DNA of 32,277 nt from Betaproteobacteria bacterium (GTDB lineage: Bacteria > Pseudomonadota > Gammaproteobacteria > Burkholderiales > Burkholderiaceae_C). A model generated the notes under the pieces. The model saw nothing but the letters and a program-made list of their open reading frames with translations. It made no database searches and was not told where the DNA came from. The translations under genes and the position numbers were made by a program. Below are positions 24,291-31,427 of this stretch, in pieces; the stretch's first letter is position 1; the number at the start of each line of letters is the position of its first letter. Location: assembly GCA_013289985.1 (NCBI GenBank), contig JABCYW010000063.1:1-32277 (forward strand). Direction: 5' to 3'.

Positions 24291-24709
24291 TGCGCATCGT
24301 CCTCGCCTTCTTCGCCGGCCTCGTGTTCGGCCTCGGCCTGCTGCTCTCGGGCATGGCCGACCCGGCCAAGGTGCTGGGCTTCCTCGACCTGGCCGGCGCC
24401 TGGGATCCGTCGCTGGCGTTCGTGATGGCGGGCGCGATCGCCGTGGGCGCGCTGGCGTTCGCGCTCGCGCGCCGGCGCACGAAGGCGCTGCTGGGCGACG
24501 CCATGCGGTTGCCGACCGCCACCGCCGTCGACCGCCGCCTCGTGGTGGGCAGCCTGATGTTCGGCGCCGGCTGGGGCCTGGCCGGGTTCTGCCCGGGGCC
24601 TGCGTTGGTGGCGCTGGGGCTGGGCGTGCCGCAGGCCCTCATCTTCGTTGCCGCGATGCTCGCGGGCATGGGCCTGTTCGAGCTGATCGAGTCACGCCGC
24701 AAGCACTAA
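24290..24709 (+). CDS. YeeE/YedE family membrane protein, PmpB-like (DUF6691)
   Basis: The product is 139 residues with about four membrane helices. Family features are GLGLLLSGMADPAKVLGFLD in the first half and FGAGWGLAGFCPGPALVALG with C101 in the second. It complements the preceding half-protein to build one YeeE-like sulfur-compound transporter. The ATG shares a base with the upstream stop. The stop codon TAA at 24707-24709 directly abuts the 161-bp palindromic repeat. No regulator such as BigR, which often accompanies this pair, is adjacent. Confidence 0.85.
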   Translation: MRIVLAFFAGLVFGLGLLLSGMADPAKVLGFLDLAGAWDPSLAFVMAGAIAVGALAFALARRRTKALLGDAMRLPTATAVDRRLVVGSLMFGAGWGLAGFCPGPALVALGLGVPQALIFVAAMLAGMGLFELIESRRKH

Positions 24710-24870
24710 AGAACCTGTGAACGAATCCCACACACCCGCTCGTCCCGCCAAAACGCGCCCGCTCTGCGTTGCAAATGCTCGCCGTAGCCCGAGCTACGTC
24801 TGCGCTTTGCGCCTTGATCGGACACGTTTTGGCGCGCCGCTCGGGCGCGCGGGATCCATTCACAGGTTCT
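24710..24870. repeat. 161-bp imperfect palindromic element (MITE/REP-like)
   Basis: The ends are AGAACCTGTGAA (24710-24721) and its exact complement TTCACAGGTTCT (24859-24870). The arms continue to pair imperfectly all the way in, including GCCAAAACG against CGTTTTGGC, and meet at a central palindrome CGTAGC-CCGA-GCTACG (24783-24798). There is no open reading frame with support. It starts right after the PmpB-like stop, between convergent genes. It looks like a non-autonomous mobile or hairpin repeat family; similar sequences occur, as I recall, in other Burkholderiales genomes. It may act as a two-way terminator. The rest of the 255-base gap (24871-24964) shows nothing. Confidence 0.75.
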
Positions 24871-24964
24871 GACCCCGCAGGCGGGCGTCGCTACGGCGGA
24901 TTCGTTCTCGTGACGTCGCAACCCGTCGCGGGCGTGGAACGCGCGGGTCACCGCGTGGGCCGGA

Positions 24965-25957
24965 TCAAGGCAGCAGGTTGGCGAGCTTGAGCAGGAAGAC
25001 CAGCAGCATCCACAGCACCACCGAACGCCACACGAGGCCCACGACGATGCCCAGGTGGCCCAGTTGCGGCGGCAGGCCTTGCGTGGTGCTGCCGCCGGAC
25101 TCGAACGCCGCGGCGCCCTCGCCGCTGCTGAACGTCTTGGAGCGATCCGGCGTGATGCCCGGCGCGGTGCCGCCGCCCAGCTGCACGCCCACGGCGCCGG
25201 CCGCGGCGGCCAGGATGATGCCCTCGTTGGCGTGCTTCCACAGGCCCGCGTCGCGCTTCCAGCCGTCGATCGCGTCCTGGAAGTTGCCCACCACCGCGAA
25301 GCCGAACGCCGTCAGGCGCGCAGGGATGTGGTCGATGAGGCTGAACAGGCGCTGCGACAGCGCCATCAGGTTCTCGTTGATCGGCGTGTCGAGCGACTTG
25401 CTGCGGAAGGCCCAGTAGCGCGACGCGAACTCCGCCATCCGGTACAGCACCGCGCCGGCCGGGCCGAGGCCGATGGTGGAGAACACGACGAAGGAGAAGA
25501 ACACCCCGAACACATGGCGGTGCGCGGCCAGCAGCGAGTGCTCGATCATGTGGCGCAGCAGCTCGGTGCGCGGCAGCTCGGACGCGTCGAGGTGGCGCCA
25601 CTCGGCCAGCAGCCGGCGCGCCTCGGGCTCGTCGCCGCCCTCGAGCGCGGTGCGGATGTCGGTGAAATAGTGGCTGAACTGGCGAAAGCCCAGCGTGAGG
25701 TACAGGATCGCCACGTCGAACAGCAACGCCGCGATGGCGTTGTAGTGCGCGATGCCCATGTAGACCAGCGCGGCCGCCAGCGCCGGCGCGATCACGGTGA
25801 CGAGCCAGACGATCTTGGCGTGCTGCGGCTTGCCGGCGTCGAAGTTGCGGCCCGTCCAGCCCACCCACGACGCGAGCGAATAGTGCACGACGTTGTTGCG
25901 CGGCAGCGGCTTGATCTGCTCGAGCAGCAAGGCGAAGAGTACGGCGAGGAAACTCAT
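24965..25957 (-). CDS. CobD/CbiB-family (AmpE-like) membrane protein
   Basis: The product is 330 residues with about four or five membrane segments (first at MSFLAVLFALLLEQIKPL, last at SVVLWMLLVFLLKLANLL). Typical features are the N-terminal LLLEQIKPLPRNN, AHRHVFGVFFSFVVFSTIGLGP and INENLMALSQRLFSLIDHIPARLTAFGFAVVGNF, close to CobD/CbiB and AmpE. CbiB attaches aminopropanol to cobyric acid; AmpE-like members have no proven reaction. No other cobalamin genes are near, so a true B12 role is doubtful. The ATG at 25957 is the conserved start. It lies downstream of the Nudix gene on the same strand, 64 bases apart. Confidence 0.85.
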   Translation of the reverse strand: MSFLAVLFALLLEQIKPLPRNNVVHYSLASWVGWTGRNFDAGKPQHAKIVWLVTVIAPALAAALVYMGIAHYNAIAALLFDVAILYLTLGFRQFSHYFTDIRTALEGGDEPEARRLLAEWRHLDASELPRTELLRHMIEHSLLAAHRHVFGVFFSFVVFSTIGLGPAGAVLYRMAEFASRYWAFRSKSLDTPINENLMALSQRLFSLIDHIPARLTAFGFAVVGNFQDAIDGWKRDAGLWKHANEGIILAAAAGAVGVQLGGGTAPGITPDRSKTFSSGEGAAAFESGGSTTQGLPPQLGHLGIVVGLVWRSVVLWMLLVFLLKLANLLP

Positions 25958-26021
25958 TGCCTCGAATCATAGCCGCAGCGCGGCCGCGGGCCGCCCGGCG
26001 CGGCGCTGCCGCAACGGGCAT

Positions 26022-26783
26022 TCAGCGCGCCAGGAAGCTGTACAGGTTGCGCAGCATCGCGGCCGTCGCGCCCCAGATGAAGTACGACTCGCCGGCGGCG
26101 TCCGCGCCCCAGGGCATGGACAGGAAGCGGCGCGCGATGCCCTGGAACTCCACCGCGTGGCGGCGGTGGTTGGCGGGATCCATGAGGAAGGCGAGCGGCA
26201 CCTCGAACACCTCCGCAACCTCGAACGCGTCGAGCGCCAGCACGCGCGGCGGATCCAGCAGCGCGACCACCGGCGTCACCTCGTAGGCGGTGACGGTGGT
26301 GTAGGTGGGCAGCACGCCGATCACCTCGACCTCGTCGGCCTGCAGCCCCACCTCCTCGCGCGCCTCGCGCAGCGCGGTGGCGATGGCATCGGCGTCTTCC
26401 GGGTCGGTGCGGCCGCCGGGAAAGCTGACTTGGCCGGCGTGGTCGTTCAGGTGGTCGGTGCGGCGCGTCAGCAGCACCGCCAACCCGTCGGGCCGGCGCA
26501 CCAGCGGCACCAGCACGGCGGCGCGCCGGACCGGCCGCTCGGACAGGCGCTGGCCGTCGCCGGTGAACTCGGGCATCCAGGCGGTCTCATCGTCATCGTC
26601 CTCGCCCGCGTGCGCCAGCGCGCGCAGCGTGGGCGCGAAACGCGCGCGCAGGGCGTCGGGTTCGAGGCGATCGGCGGGAATGGCCGGCAGGTGGTCGTCG
26701 CTGCCCACGACCGGCGCCAGGCGCGGCTCGCGGATCAGCGAGCGCGGCGCGGCGGGAGCGGACGGGGCGTCGGAATCGGACAT
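26022..26783 (-). CDS. nudL: Nudix hydrolase, CoA pyrophosphatase type
   Basis: The product is 253 residues. The CoAse-specific segment LLTRRTDHLNDHAGQVSFPGG (106-124) runs into the Nudix box, whose core R139-E-A-R-E-E-V-G146 supplies the metal-binding glutamates. Such enzymes split coenzyme A and its thioesters into phosphopantetheine and ADP. The spacing between the glycines and RE is one longer than the textbook Nudix box, as in NudL relatives. An acidic run EDDDDE at 61-66 in the N-terminal extension is unusual. ATG 26783 was chosen because the longer frame adds only unconserved sequence. It follows the rplS terminator on the same strand. Confidence 0.9.
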   Translation of the reverse strand: MSDSDAPSAPAAPRSLIREPRLAPVVGSDDHLPAIPADRLEPDALRARFAPTLRALAHAGEDDDDETAWMPEFTGDGQRLSERPVRRAAVLVPLVRRPDGLAVLLTRRTDHLNDHAGQVSFPGGRTDPEDADAIATALREAREEVGLQADEVEVIGVLPTYTTVTAYEVTPVVALLDPPRVLALDAFEVAEVFEVPLAFLMDPANHRRHAVEFQGIARRFLSMPWGADAAGESYFIWGATAAMLRNLYSFLAR

Positions 26784-26910
26784 GCGGCAGGCGTTGGAAG
26801 CGGGGACTATCGGTGATTGTCGGATGGGGCATGGCGTATTGCACGCGGGGCCAGGCATCACCCCCTCGGGCCATGGTAATCGGCCGCGGTCATGCTCCTG
26901 ACGCCTTCGG

Positions 26911-26940
26911 AAACGAAAAAGCCCGGCAGTGCCGGGCTCT
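26911..26940 (-). terminator. Rho-independent terminator of the rpsP-rplS operon
   Basis: On the minus strand AGCCCGG-CACTG-CCGGGCT (26938-26920) forms a 7-bp GC stem, followed by TTTTTCGTTT. It lies about 40 bases past the rplS stop at 26980. The stem plus T-run is the classic form. Confidence 0.88.
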
Positions 26941-26979
26941 TCTGTCTGGGTCGAGATGTCCGCAGGGGACGTCGGGACC

Positions 26980-27333
26980 TTAAGCCAGCTTTTCCTTGAT
27001 CCGGGCCGACTTGCCCGAACGCTCGCGCAGGTAGTACAGCTTGGCGCGACGGACGTCGCCGCGGCGCTTCAGTTCGATCGACGCGATCAGCGGGCTGTAC
27101 AGCTGGAACGTGCGTTCCACGCCTTCGCCGCTGGAGATCTTGCGAACGATGAAGTTGGAGTTCAGGCCGCGGTTGCGACGGGCGATCACGACGCCTTCGT
27201 ACGCCTGGACGCGCTTGCGCGTGCCTTCGACGACGTTGACGTTGACGATCACGGTGTCGCCGGGGGCGAACGCGGGAATGGTCTTGCCGAGGCGGGCAAT
27301 CTCTTCCTGCTCGAGGGTAGCGATGAGATCCAT
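26980..27333 (-). CDS. rplS: 50S ribosomal protein L19
   Basis: The product is 117 residues, normal for L19 (bL19). Characteristic parts are [51 protein letters not shown] and [22 protein letters not shown]. It sits at the 30S-50S interface. The ATG at 27333 is preceded by AAGGT. It is the last gene of the rpsP-rimM-trmD-rplS operon, but 133 bases separate it from trmD, and a perfect TATAAT at the trmD stop suggests an additional promoter. A clear terminator follows. Confidence 0.97.
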   Translation of the reverse strand: MDLIATLEQEEIARLGKTIPAFAPGDTVIVNVNVVEGTRKRVQAYEGVVIARRNRGLNSNFIVRKISSGEGVERTFQLYSPLIASIELKRRGDVRRAKLYYLRERSGKSARIKEKLA

Positions 27334-27465
27334 GGGGATACCTTGTCAGTCCCGTTCTTGGCGGCGCACTATTGCTTGGAATGCGGCACTGGAGTCCTTC
27401 CAGGTGGTCGAGGCGCGAGGCCTGGACCAGCCACTTCTGCCCGGCAGAGGAACGGTAAGCCCACG

Positions 27466-27494
27466 ATTATAGCGTGCCCGGATCCAGGCTGGCC
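27466..27494 (-). promoter_or_regulatory. Candidate internal promoter for rplS overlapping the trmD stop
   Basis: On the minus strand a perfect TATAAT (27471-27466) includes the TAA stop of trmD. TGGCCA is found 18 bases upstream, four of six matches to the -35 consensus. The transcript would have a leader of about 125 bases containing TCTGCC-G-GGCAGA and other small inverted repeats. This could let L19 be made apart from the upstream genes. Confidence 0.42.
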
Positions 27495-28240
27495 AGAAAC
27501 TTCTCATCCGCCTTCGTGAGCCGCCCGGCGGCCCGGGCGGCGGCGATCAGGTCGGGACGGCGCCGGGCCGTCAACGTGAGCGACTGCTCGCGGCGCCAGC
27601 GGGCGATGTCCTTGTGATGGCCCGACAGCAGCACCGGCGGCACCGGCAGCTCGCCGTCGGGCGTGGCCAGGATCTCGGGACGGCTGTAGTGCGGGCAGTC
27701 GAGCAGGCCCTGCTCGAAGCTGTCCTGCAGGTGCGACTGCTCGTCGCCCAGCACGCCGGGCATCAGCCGGGCGATGGCGTCCAGCAGCGTCAGCGCCGGC
27801 AGCTCGCCGCCGGACAGCACGAAATCGCCCAGGCTCAGCTCCACGTCCACGTGGCGGTCGATGACGCGCTGGTCGAGGCCTTCGTAGCGCCCGCACAGCA
27901 GCGTCGCGCCGGAGCCGGCGGCCCATTCGCGGGCCAGCGCCTGGTCGATGCGGCGCCCGGTCGGCGTGAACAGCACCACCGGGCCCTCGGGCGCGCCCGC
28001 GGCCGCGCGCGCGCTCGCGACGGCGGCCAGCGCGCGCTCCAGCGGCTCGGCCAGCATCACCATGCCGGGGCCGCCGCCGAACGGGCGGTCGTCGACGCGG
28101 CGGTAGCTGCCCTCGGCGTGGTCGCGCAGGTTGCACAGTTGCACGTCGACCTGGCCCGACTCGTAGGCGCGGCGCGTGATGCCCTGCGTCAGGAACGGGG
28201 CGAACAGGTCGGGAAAAAGCGTGATGACGTCGAAGCGCAT
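27467..28240 (-). CDS. trmD: tRNA (guanine(37)-N1)-methyltransferase
   Basis: The product is 257 residues. It is a SPOUT-class enzyme using S-adenosylmethionine to methylate G37 of tRNAs reading CNN codons, preventing frameshifts. Features: [13 protein letters not shown] at the start, [25 protein letters not shown], the knot region [14 protein letters not shown], and the C-terminal [17 protein letters not shown]. It works as a homodimer. The ATG at 28240 is the conserved start, 13 bases after the rimM stop. The stop TAA is inside a TATAAT hexamer likely serving rplS. Confidence 0.97.
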   Translation of the reverse strand: MRFDVITLFPDLFAPFLTQGITRRAYESGQVDVQLCNLRDHAEGSYRRVDDRPFGGGPGMVMLAEPLERALAAVASARAAAGAPEGPVVLFTPTGRRIDQALAREWAAGSGATLLCGRYEGLDQRVIDRHVDVELSLGDFVLSGGELPALTLLDAIARLMPGVLGDEQSHLQDSFEQGLLDCPHYSRPEILATPDGELPVPPVLLSGHHKDIARWRREQSLTLTARRRPDLIAAARAAGRLTKADEKFLASLDPGTL

Positions 28241-28253
28241 TCAGGCTCCGGCG

Positions 28254-28901
28254 TCAGTAGTCGAGGCCCCAATCGACGACGATTCGGCGCCCCGGCATGT
28301 CCACCGAGTCCACGAAGGCCTCGACGAACGGAACGAGGCGCTCCTCGGCGGCCGGGTCGGCCGGCTGGATGCGCAGCACGCAATGCGGGCCGGTGTCGAT
28401 GAGGCCGACGACGTCGCCCAGCGCGACCTCGTCGCGGTTGAACACCGACAGGCCGATCAGGTCGATCCAGTAGAACTCGCCGTCGTCGGTCTTGGGGAAG
28501 GTGGTGCGCGAGACGAACACGCGCACGCCCTTCATCGCCTCGGCGGCGTCGCGGTCGGCGATCTCGGGCGCGGTGGCGACGATCCCGTCGCCCTGGTCGC
28601 GCACGCCCTTCACGTTCAACGCGAACGGCAGCGGCGCGGCGAGCGCGGCCTTCTGGGCGGGCGTCTTGTGGGCAGGCGCGGGAGCGGCCTGCCCTGGCCT
28701 GGTCACGGCGGCAGCCGAAGGCTTCTTCGAGGCCTCGGCCGGCTTCAGGAACCAGCGCCTTGCGGAAACGAGGGCCGACGCATCGGCCGAGAAGGGCAAC
28801 ACCTTGATGCCGCCCTTGATGCCCCAGGCGCCGAGGATGCGACCGACTTCGATCGCGTCTTCGGGCCAGGACAGGTCTTCTTGCTGCTCGGGTGCGCTCA
28901 T
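28254..28901 (-). CDS. rimM: 16S rRNA processing protein RimM, with an insertion
   Basis: The product is 215 residues; typical RimM is about 170-185. The N-terminal RimM domain begins at AIEVGRILGAWGIKGGIKV, and the C-terminal PRC-barrel contains GEFYWIDLIGLSVFN and ALGDVVGLIDTGPHCVLRI. Residues about 56-90 are a low-complexity Ala/Pro/Lys insertion (starting ASKKPSAAAV) inside the N-terminal barrel, between WFLKP and LPFALNV. RimM binds S19 and the 30S head during assembly. The insertion lies in a loop, so the fold should survive. The gene is second in the rpsP operon, between rpsP and trmD. Confidence 0.95.
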   Translation of the reverse strand: MSAPEQQEDLSWPEDAIEVGRILGAWGIKGGIKVLPFSADASALVSARRWFLKPAEASKKPSAAAVTRPGQAAPAPAHKTPAQKAALAAPLPFALNVKGVRDQGDGIVATAPEIADRDAAEAMKGVRVFVSRTTFPKTDDGEFYWIDLIGLSVFNRDEVALGDVVGLIDTGPHCVLRIQPADPAAEERLVPFVEAFVDSVDMPGRRIVVDWGLDY

Positions 28902-28947
28902 CGCGAGACGGCGCGGTCAGCCGCGCAGCGAAGAAGACACGCCGACA

Positions 28948-29223
28948 TCAGGCAGCGGCGGGAGCCGGGGTGCCGACGGCCTTCTTGGCGGCCGTGTCGA
29001 GCAGGCGCTGGACGGTGGGCGAGGCTTGCGCGCCGACGCTCTTCCAGTAGGTGACGCGGTCGAACACGACGCGCAGCGGCTCTTCCTGGCCCGATGCCAT
29101 CGGGTTGTAGAAACCGACGCGCTCGAGGTAGCGGCCGTCGCGGCGTTCGCGCGAGTCGGCGACCACGATGTTGTAGAACGGGCGCTTCTTGGCACCGCCG
29201 CGGGCAAGTCGAATGACGACCAT
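28948..29223 (-). CDS. rpsP: 30S ribosomal protein S16
   Basis: The product is 91 residues. [39 protein letters not shown] and [14 protein letters not shown] are the bS16 signatures. S16 is needed early in 30S assembly. The ATG at 29223 is the conserved start, preceded by CAGGAA; the upstream frame is not conserved. The Ala/Pro tail (TPAPAAA) is common in this group. It heads the four-gene operon, with a long leader from a promoter near 29460. Confidence 0.97.
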   Translation of the reverse strand: MVVIRLARGGAKKRPFYNIVVADSRERRDGRYLERVGFYNPMASGQEEPLRVVFDRVTYWKSVGAQASPTVQRLLDTAAKKAVGTPAPAAA

Positions 29224-29459
29224 GATGAATTCCTGTGATGTTTGGTTTGTTTTGCCGCGCCAGGGAGACACGCAAGGGCAGGCCAAACGGGGGTTGCCGA
29301 GGCCGGCGACGAGCCGGCAGCGGCGCTACATTCGACGTCGTTAGATACGCCGGTGATTCGCTGCCCCTCGAGAGGGACGCGGAGCTCGGGACGTCAATCC
29401 CGGCGGAGGATCAGTCCGCAAGCTCCTGGCAAGGCACCAGCCAACGCCGAAAACCGAAC

Positions 29460-29488
29460 ATTATAAACTGTTGCGATGAGCATGACTA
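29460..29488 (-). promoter_or_regulatory. Candidate promoter of the rpsP operon
   Basis: On the minus strand TAGTCA (29488-29483), 17 bases, then a perfect TATAAT (29465-29460). The leader to rpsP would be about 230 bases and includes the hairpin GCCGGC-GACGA-GCCGGC (29302-29318) and CCCT-CGAG-AGGG. The -35 lies inside the first codons of the divergent GNAT gene, so the two promoters overlap. Confidence 0.5.
29462..29467 (+). promoter_or_regulatory. Candidate -10 of the GNAT gene, implying a near-leaderless mRNA
   Basis: TATAAA at 29462-29467 on the plus strand shares bases with the minus-strand TATAAT. Transcription would begin near 29474-29476, at the ATG itself. No ribosome-binding site is visible before the ATG, which agrees with leaderless translation. 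No good -35 is seen. Confidence 0.35.
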
Positions 29489-30039
29489 CCCCACCCCAGC
29501 CGCTGGTCCTGCGCGACAGCACCGCCGCCGACCTCGCAGCCTGCGCCGAGATCTACCGCGAGGCGGTGCGCAACGGCACCGGCACCTTCGAGCTGGAGGA
29601 GCCCGACGACGCCGAGATGGCCAGGCGCCGCGACGCGATCCTGGCCCAGGGCCTGCCCTGGCTGGTGGCCGAGCGCGACGGCCAGGTGCTGGGCTACGCC
29701 TACGCCAGCCAGTTCCGCCCGCGCCGCGCCTACCGCTTCTGCGTCGAGGACTCGATCTACCTGGCGCCCGCCGCGCGCGGCCAGGGCGCCGGCAGGCTGC
29801 TGCTGGCCGAGCTGATCGCCCGCTGCGAGCGGCTGGGCATCCGCCAGATGCTGGCCGTCATCGGCGATTCGGCCAACACCGGCTCCATCTCCGTGCACCG
29901 CGCCTGCGGCTTCGAGCCCACAGGCACCTTCACCGCGGCCGGCTGGAAGTTCGAGCGCTGGCTGGACGTGGTGACGATGCAGCGCCGCCTGGGCACGGGC
30001 GCGGCCACCGCGCCGATCGAGCGCAAGGACCTGCCGTGA
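29476..30039 (+). CDS. GNAT N-acetyltransferase, phosphinothricin/methionine-sulfoximine type
   Basis: The product is 187 residues. The GNAT fold is shown by LRDSTAADLAACAEIYREAV at the N-terminus, the acetyl-CoA loop R-G-Q-G-A-G-R (APAARGQGAGRLLLAEL) and SISVHRACGFEPTGTF in the C-terminal part. AYRFCVEDSIYL and the GTGTFELEEPD segment resemble the Pat/Bar/MnaT group, which acetylates phosphinothricin, methionine sulfoximine or related amino acids. The natural substrate is uncertain. The ATG at 29476 is followed by a second ATG at 29482, and neither has a ribosome site. The stop overlaps the next gene's GTG. Confidence 0.88.
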   Translation: MSMTTPPQPLVLRDSTAADLAACAEIYREAVRNGTGTFELEEPDDAEMARRRDAILAQGLPWLVAERDGQVLGYAYASQFRPRRAYRFCVEDSIYLAPAARGQGAGRLLLAELIARCERLGIRQMLAVIGDSANTGSISVHRACGFEPTGTFTAAGWKFERWLDVVTMQRRLGTGAATAPIERKDLP

Positions 30040-30542
30040 CGCAGGCCCCGGCGCCTGCCCTGCGCGACCCGGCCGACGTGCCGTCGAAGTCGCTGGCCAC
30101 CTGGATCGCCGTGATCGGCGGCAGCATCGGCCTGCACCACTTCTACCTCGGCGGCTGGCGCAATGCCTGGGGCTGGCTCTACCCGATCCCGACGCTGGCG
30201 GGCCTGGCCGGCGTCATCCGCATGCGCGAGCTGGGCGTCGACGACCGGCTGTCGTGGGCCCTGATCCCGTGGCTGGGGCTGACGATCTCGGTGGGCATGC
30301 TGTGCGCGATCGTCATCGGCCTGACCACCGACGCGAAGTGGGCCCGTCTGCACGCCGGCGACCCGGCGCAGCCGGTGGTGCGCGCCACCCGCGAGGAGGA
30401 CGAGGAATCGCCCCCGCCGGGCATGGTGCGCACCGGCTGGGCGCCCGTGCTGGGCGTCATCCTGGCGCTGATGATCGGCGGCGGCGTGCTGATGGGCACG
30501 ATCGCGTTCACCGTCGAGAAATCGTTCGACGTGCAGCGCTGA
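30036..30542 (+). CDS. TM2-domain membrane protein
   Basis: The product is 168 residues. Residues 17-60 resemble the TM2 domain: LATWIAVIGGSIGLHHFYLGGWRNAWGWLY with the hallmark G..G.HHFYLG. Two or three hydrophobic helices follow, a charged stretch (RATREEDEESPPPG) and a last helix (APVLGVILALMIGGGVLMG). The function of TM2 proteins in bacteria is unknown. The GTG at 30036 overlaps the GNAT stop as GTGA; an ATG further in would remove the TM2 core. It forms an operon with the acetyltransferase. Confidence 0.75.
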   Translation: MTQAPAPALRDPADVPSKSLATWIAVIGGSIGLHHFYLGGWRNAWGWLYPIPTLAGLAGVIRMRELGVDDRLSWALIPWLGLTISVGMLCAIVIGLTTDAKWARLHAGDPAQPVVRATREEDEESPPPGMVRTGWAPVLGVILALMIGGGVLMGTIAFTVEKSFDVQR

Positions 30543-30611
30543 CGGGAATATTCCGGGCCGTCGCCTGATCTGACATGCAGGGCCGACGGGGCCCGGCATC
30601 CGGGGACAGGC

Positions 30612-30911
30612 ATGGACAGCAACACGATCTCGCGGCGCGCCGCGCTGCGCAGGACGACGGCGTTCGGCGTGGGCACGGCCATCTTCTGGCTCGCGGCCCC
30701 GGCCGCGCACGCGCAGACGGGCAAGCTCGCCAAGGACGCGGTCAAGTACGTCGACAAGGGCGACGTGCCCGGCAAGGACTGCGACGACTGCATGCACTTC
30801 ATCGCCCCGGCGAACGCGCGCGAGGCGGCGACCTGCAGGATCGTCGAGGGCCCGATCAACCCGCACGGGCACTGCCTCGCGTTCACGCCCAGGGCGAAGC
30901 CGGCGCCCTGA
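30612..30911 (+). CDS. High-potential iron-sulfur protein, Tat-exported
   Basis: The product is 99 residues. It starts with a twin-arginine signal (S-R8-R9-A-A-L, hydrophobic stretch to residue 30, cleavage near AHA-Q35), as expected for a protein folded with its cluster before export. The mature part has four cysteines, C57, C60, C75 and C88 (C-X2-C-X14-C-X12-C), which bind a 4Fe-4S cluster, and the conserved Tyr in VKYVD. HiPIPs carry electrons in the periplasm to reaction centres or terminal oxidases. The ATG at 30612 has GGGGACAGG upstream. It lies alone, with its stop 10 bases from the convergent MarR gene. The partner is unknown. Confidence 0.9.
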   Translation: MDSNTISRRAALRRTTAFGVGTAIFWLAAPAAHAQTGKLAKDAVKYVDKGDVPGKDCDDCMHFIAPANAREAATCRIVEGPINPHGHCLAFTPRAKPAP

Positions 30912-30921
30912 GCAAAAGCCT

Positions 30922-31347
30922 TCAGGCGCGCACCGAGTCGTCGCCCAGCAGCTTGGCAAGCAGTGCCTGCAGCTGCTGGCGCTCCGCCCTGGACAAGGGC
31001 GCGAACGACGCCGCCAGCAGCCGGTCGGCCACCGCGTTGCCGGCCTCCAGCATCGCCTCGCCGTCGCGCGTGAGGTGATGCAGGATCGCGCGCCCCTCTC
31101 CTGCCACGCGGCGGATCAGGCCGCGGTCGACCATGCGGTTGGCGAGCGTGCCGAACGACTGGTCGGTCTGGAACGTGAGCCCGGCCAGCTTGTGCGACGA
31201 CGACCCGGGATGGCGCGCGATCGCGCGCAGCGCGTCCCACTGCGACAGCGTCGTGCCGATCTCGATCAGCGCGGCGTCGAGCGTGCGGTGGTGGCGATGC
31301 TGGACACGCTTGATCGCGAGGCCCAGCGGCTGGAGGTCGGAAGGCAT
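30922..31347 (-). CDS. MarR-family transcriptional regulator
   Basis: The product is 141 residues, normal for MarR. The winged helix-turn-helix runs about residues 30-95: LSQWDALRAIARHPGSSSHKLAGLTFQTDQSFGTLANRMVDRGLIRRVAGEGRAILHHLTRDG, with dimerisation helices at each end. The ATG at 31347 has AGAGGA upstream. It is divergent from an alpha/beta hydrolase, and an AT-rich palindrome lies between them, so autoregulation and control of the hydrolase are likely. The inducer is unknown. Confidence 0.9.
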   Translation of the reverse strand: MPSDLQPLGLAIKRVQHRHHRTLDAALIEIGTTLSQWDALRAIARHPGSSSHKLAGLTFQTDQSFGTLANRMVDRGLIRRVAGEGRAILHHLTRDGEAMLEAGNAVADRLLAASFAPLSRAERQQLQALLAKLLGDDSVRA

Positions 31348-31360
31348 GGCTTGTGTCCTC

Positions 31361-31416
31361 TTGCGGGCGATTGGCGAGCATCGTATCATTATCCTTATAT
31401 AAGCATATTTATACAA
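31361..31416. promoter_or_regulatory. Divergent promoters and likely MarR operator
   Basis: On the minus strand TTGTAT (31416-31411), 17 bases, GATAAT (31393-31388) would drive marR. On the plus strand TTGCGG (31361-31366), 17 bases, TATCAT (31384-31389) would drive the hydrolase. Between them CTTATATAAG (31394-31403) is a perfect palindrome, and TATAA-GCATAT-TTATA is an overlapping imperfect one. The palindrome lies in the marR spacer and at the hydrolase start of transcription, a good place for a repressor of both. The region is AT-rich in an otherwise GC-rich sequence. Confidence 0.55.
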
Positions 31417-31427
31417 AGGATCACGCG

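Noticed and set aside
24720-24965. Short frames inside the palindromic element
   Set aside because: They cross both arms of the inverted repeat and have no ribosome site or family pattern.
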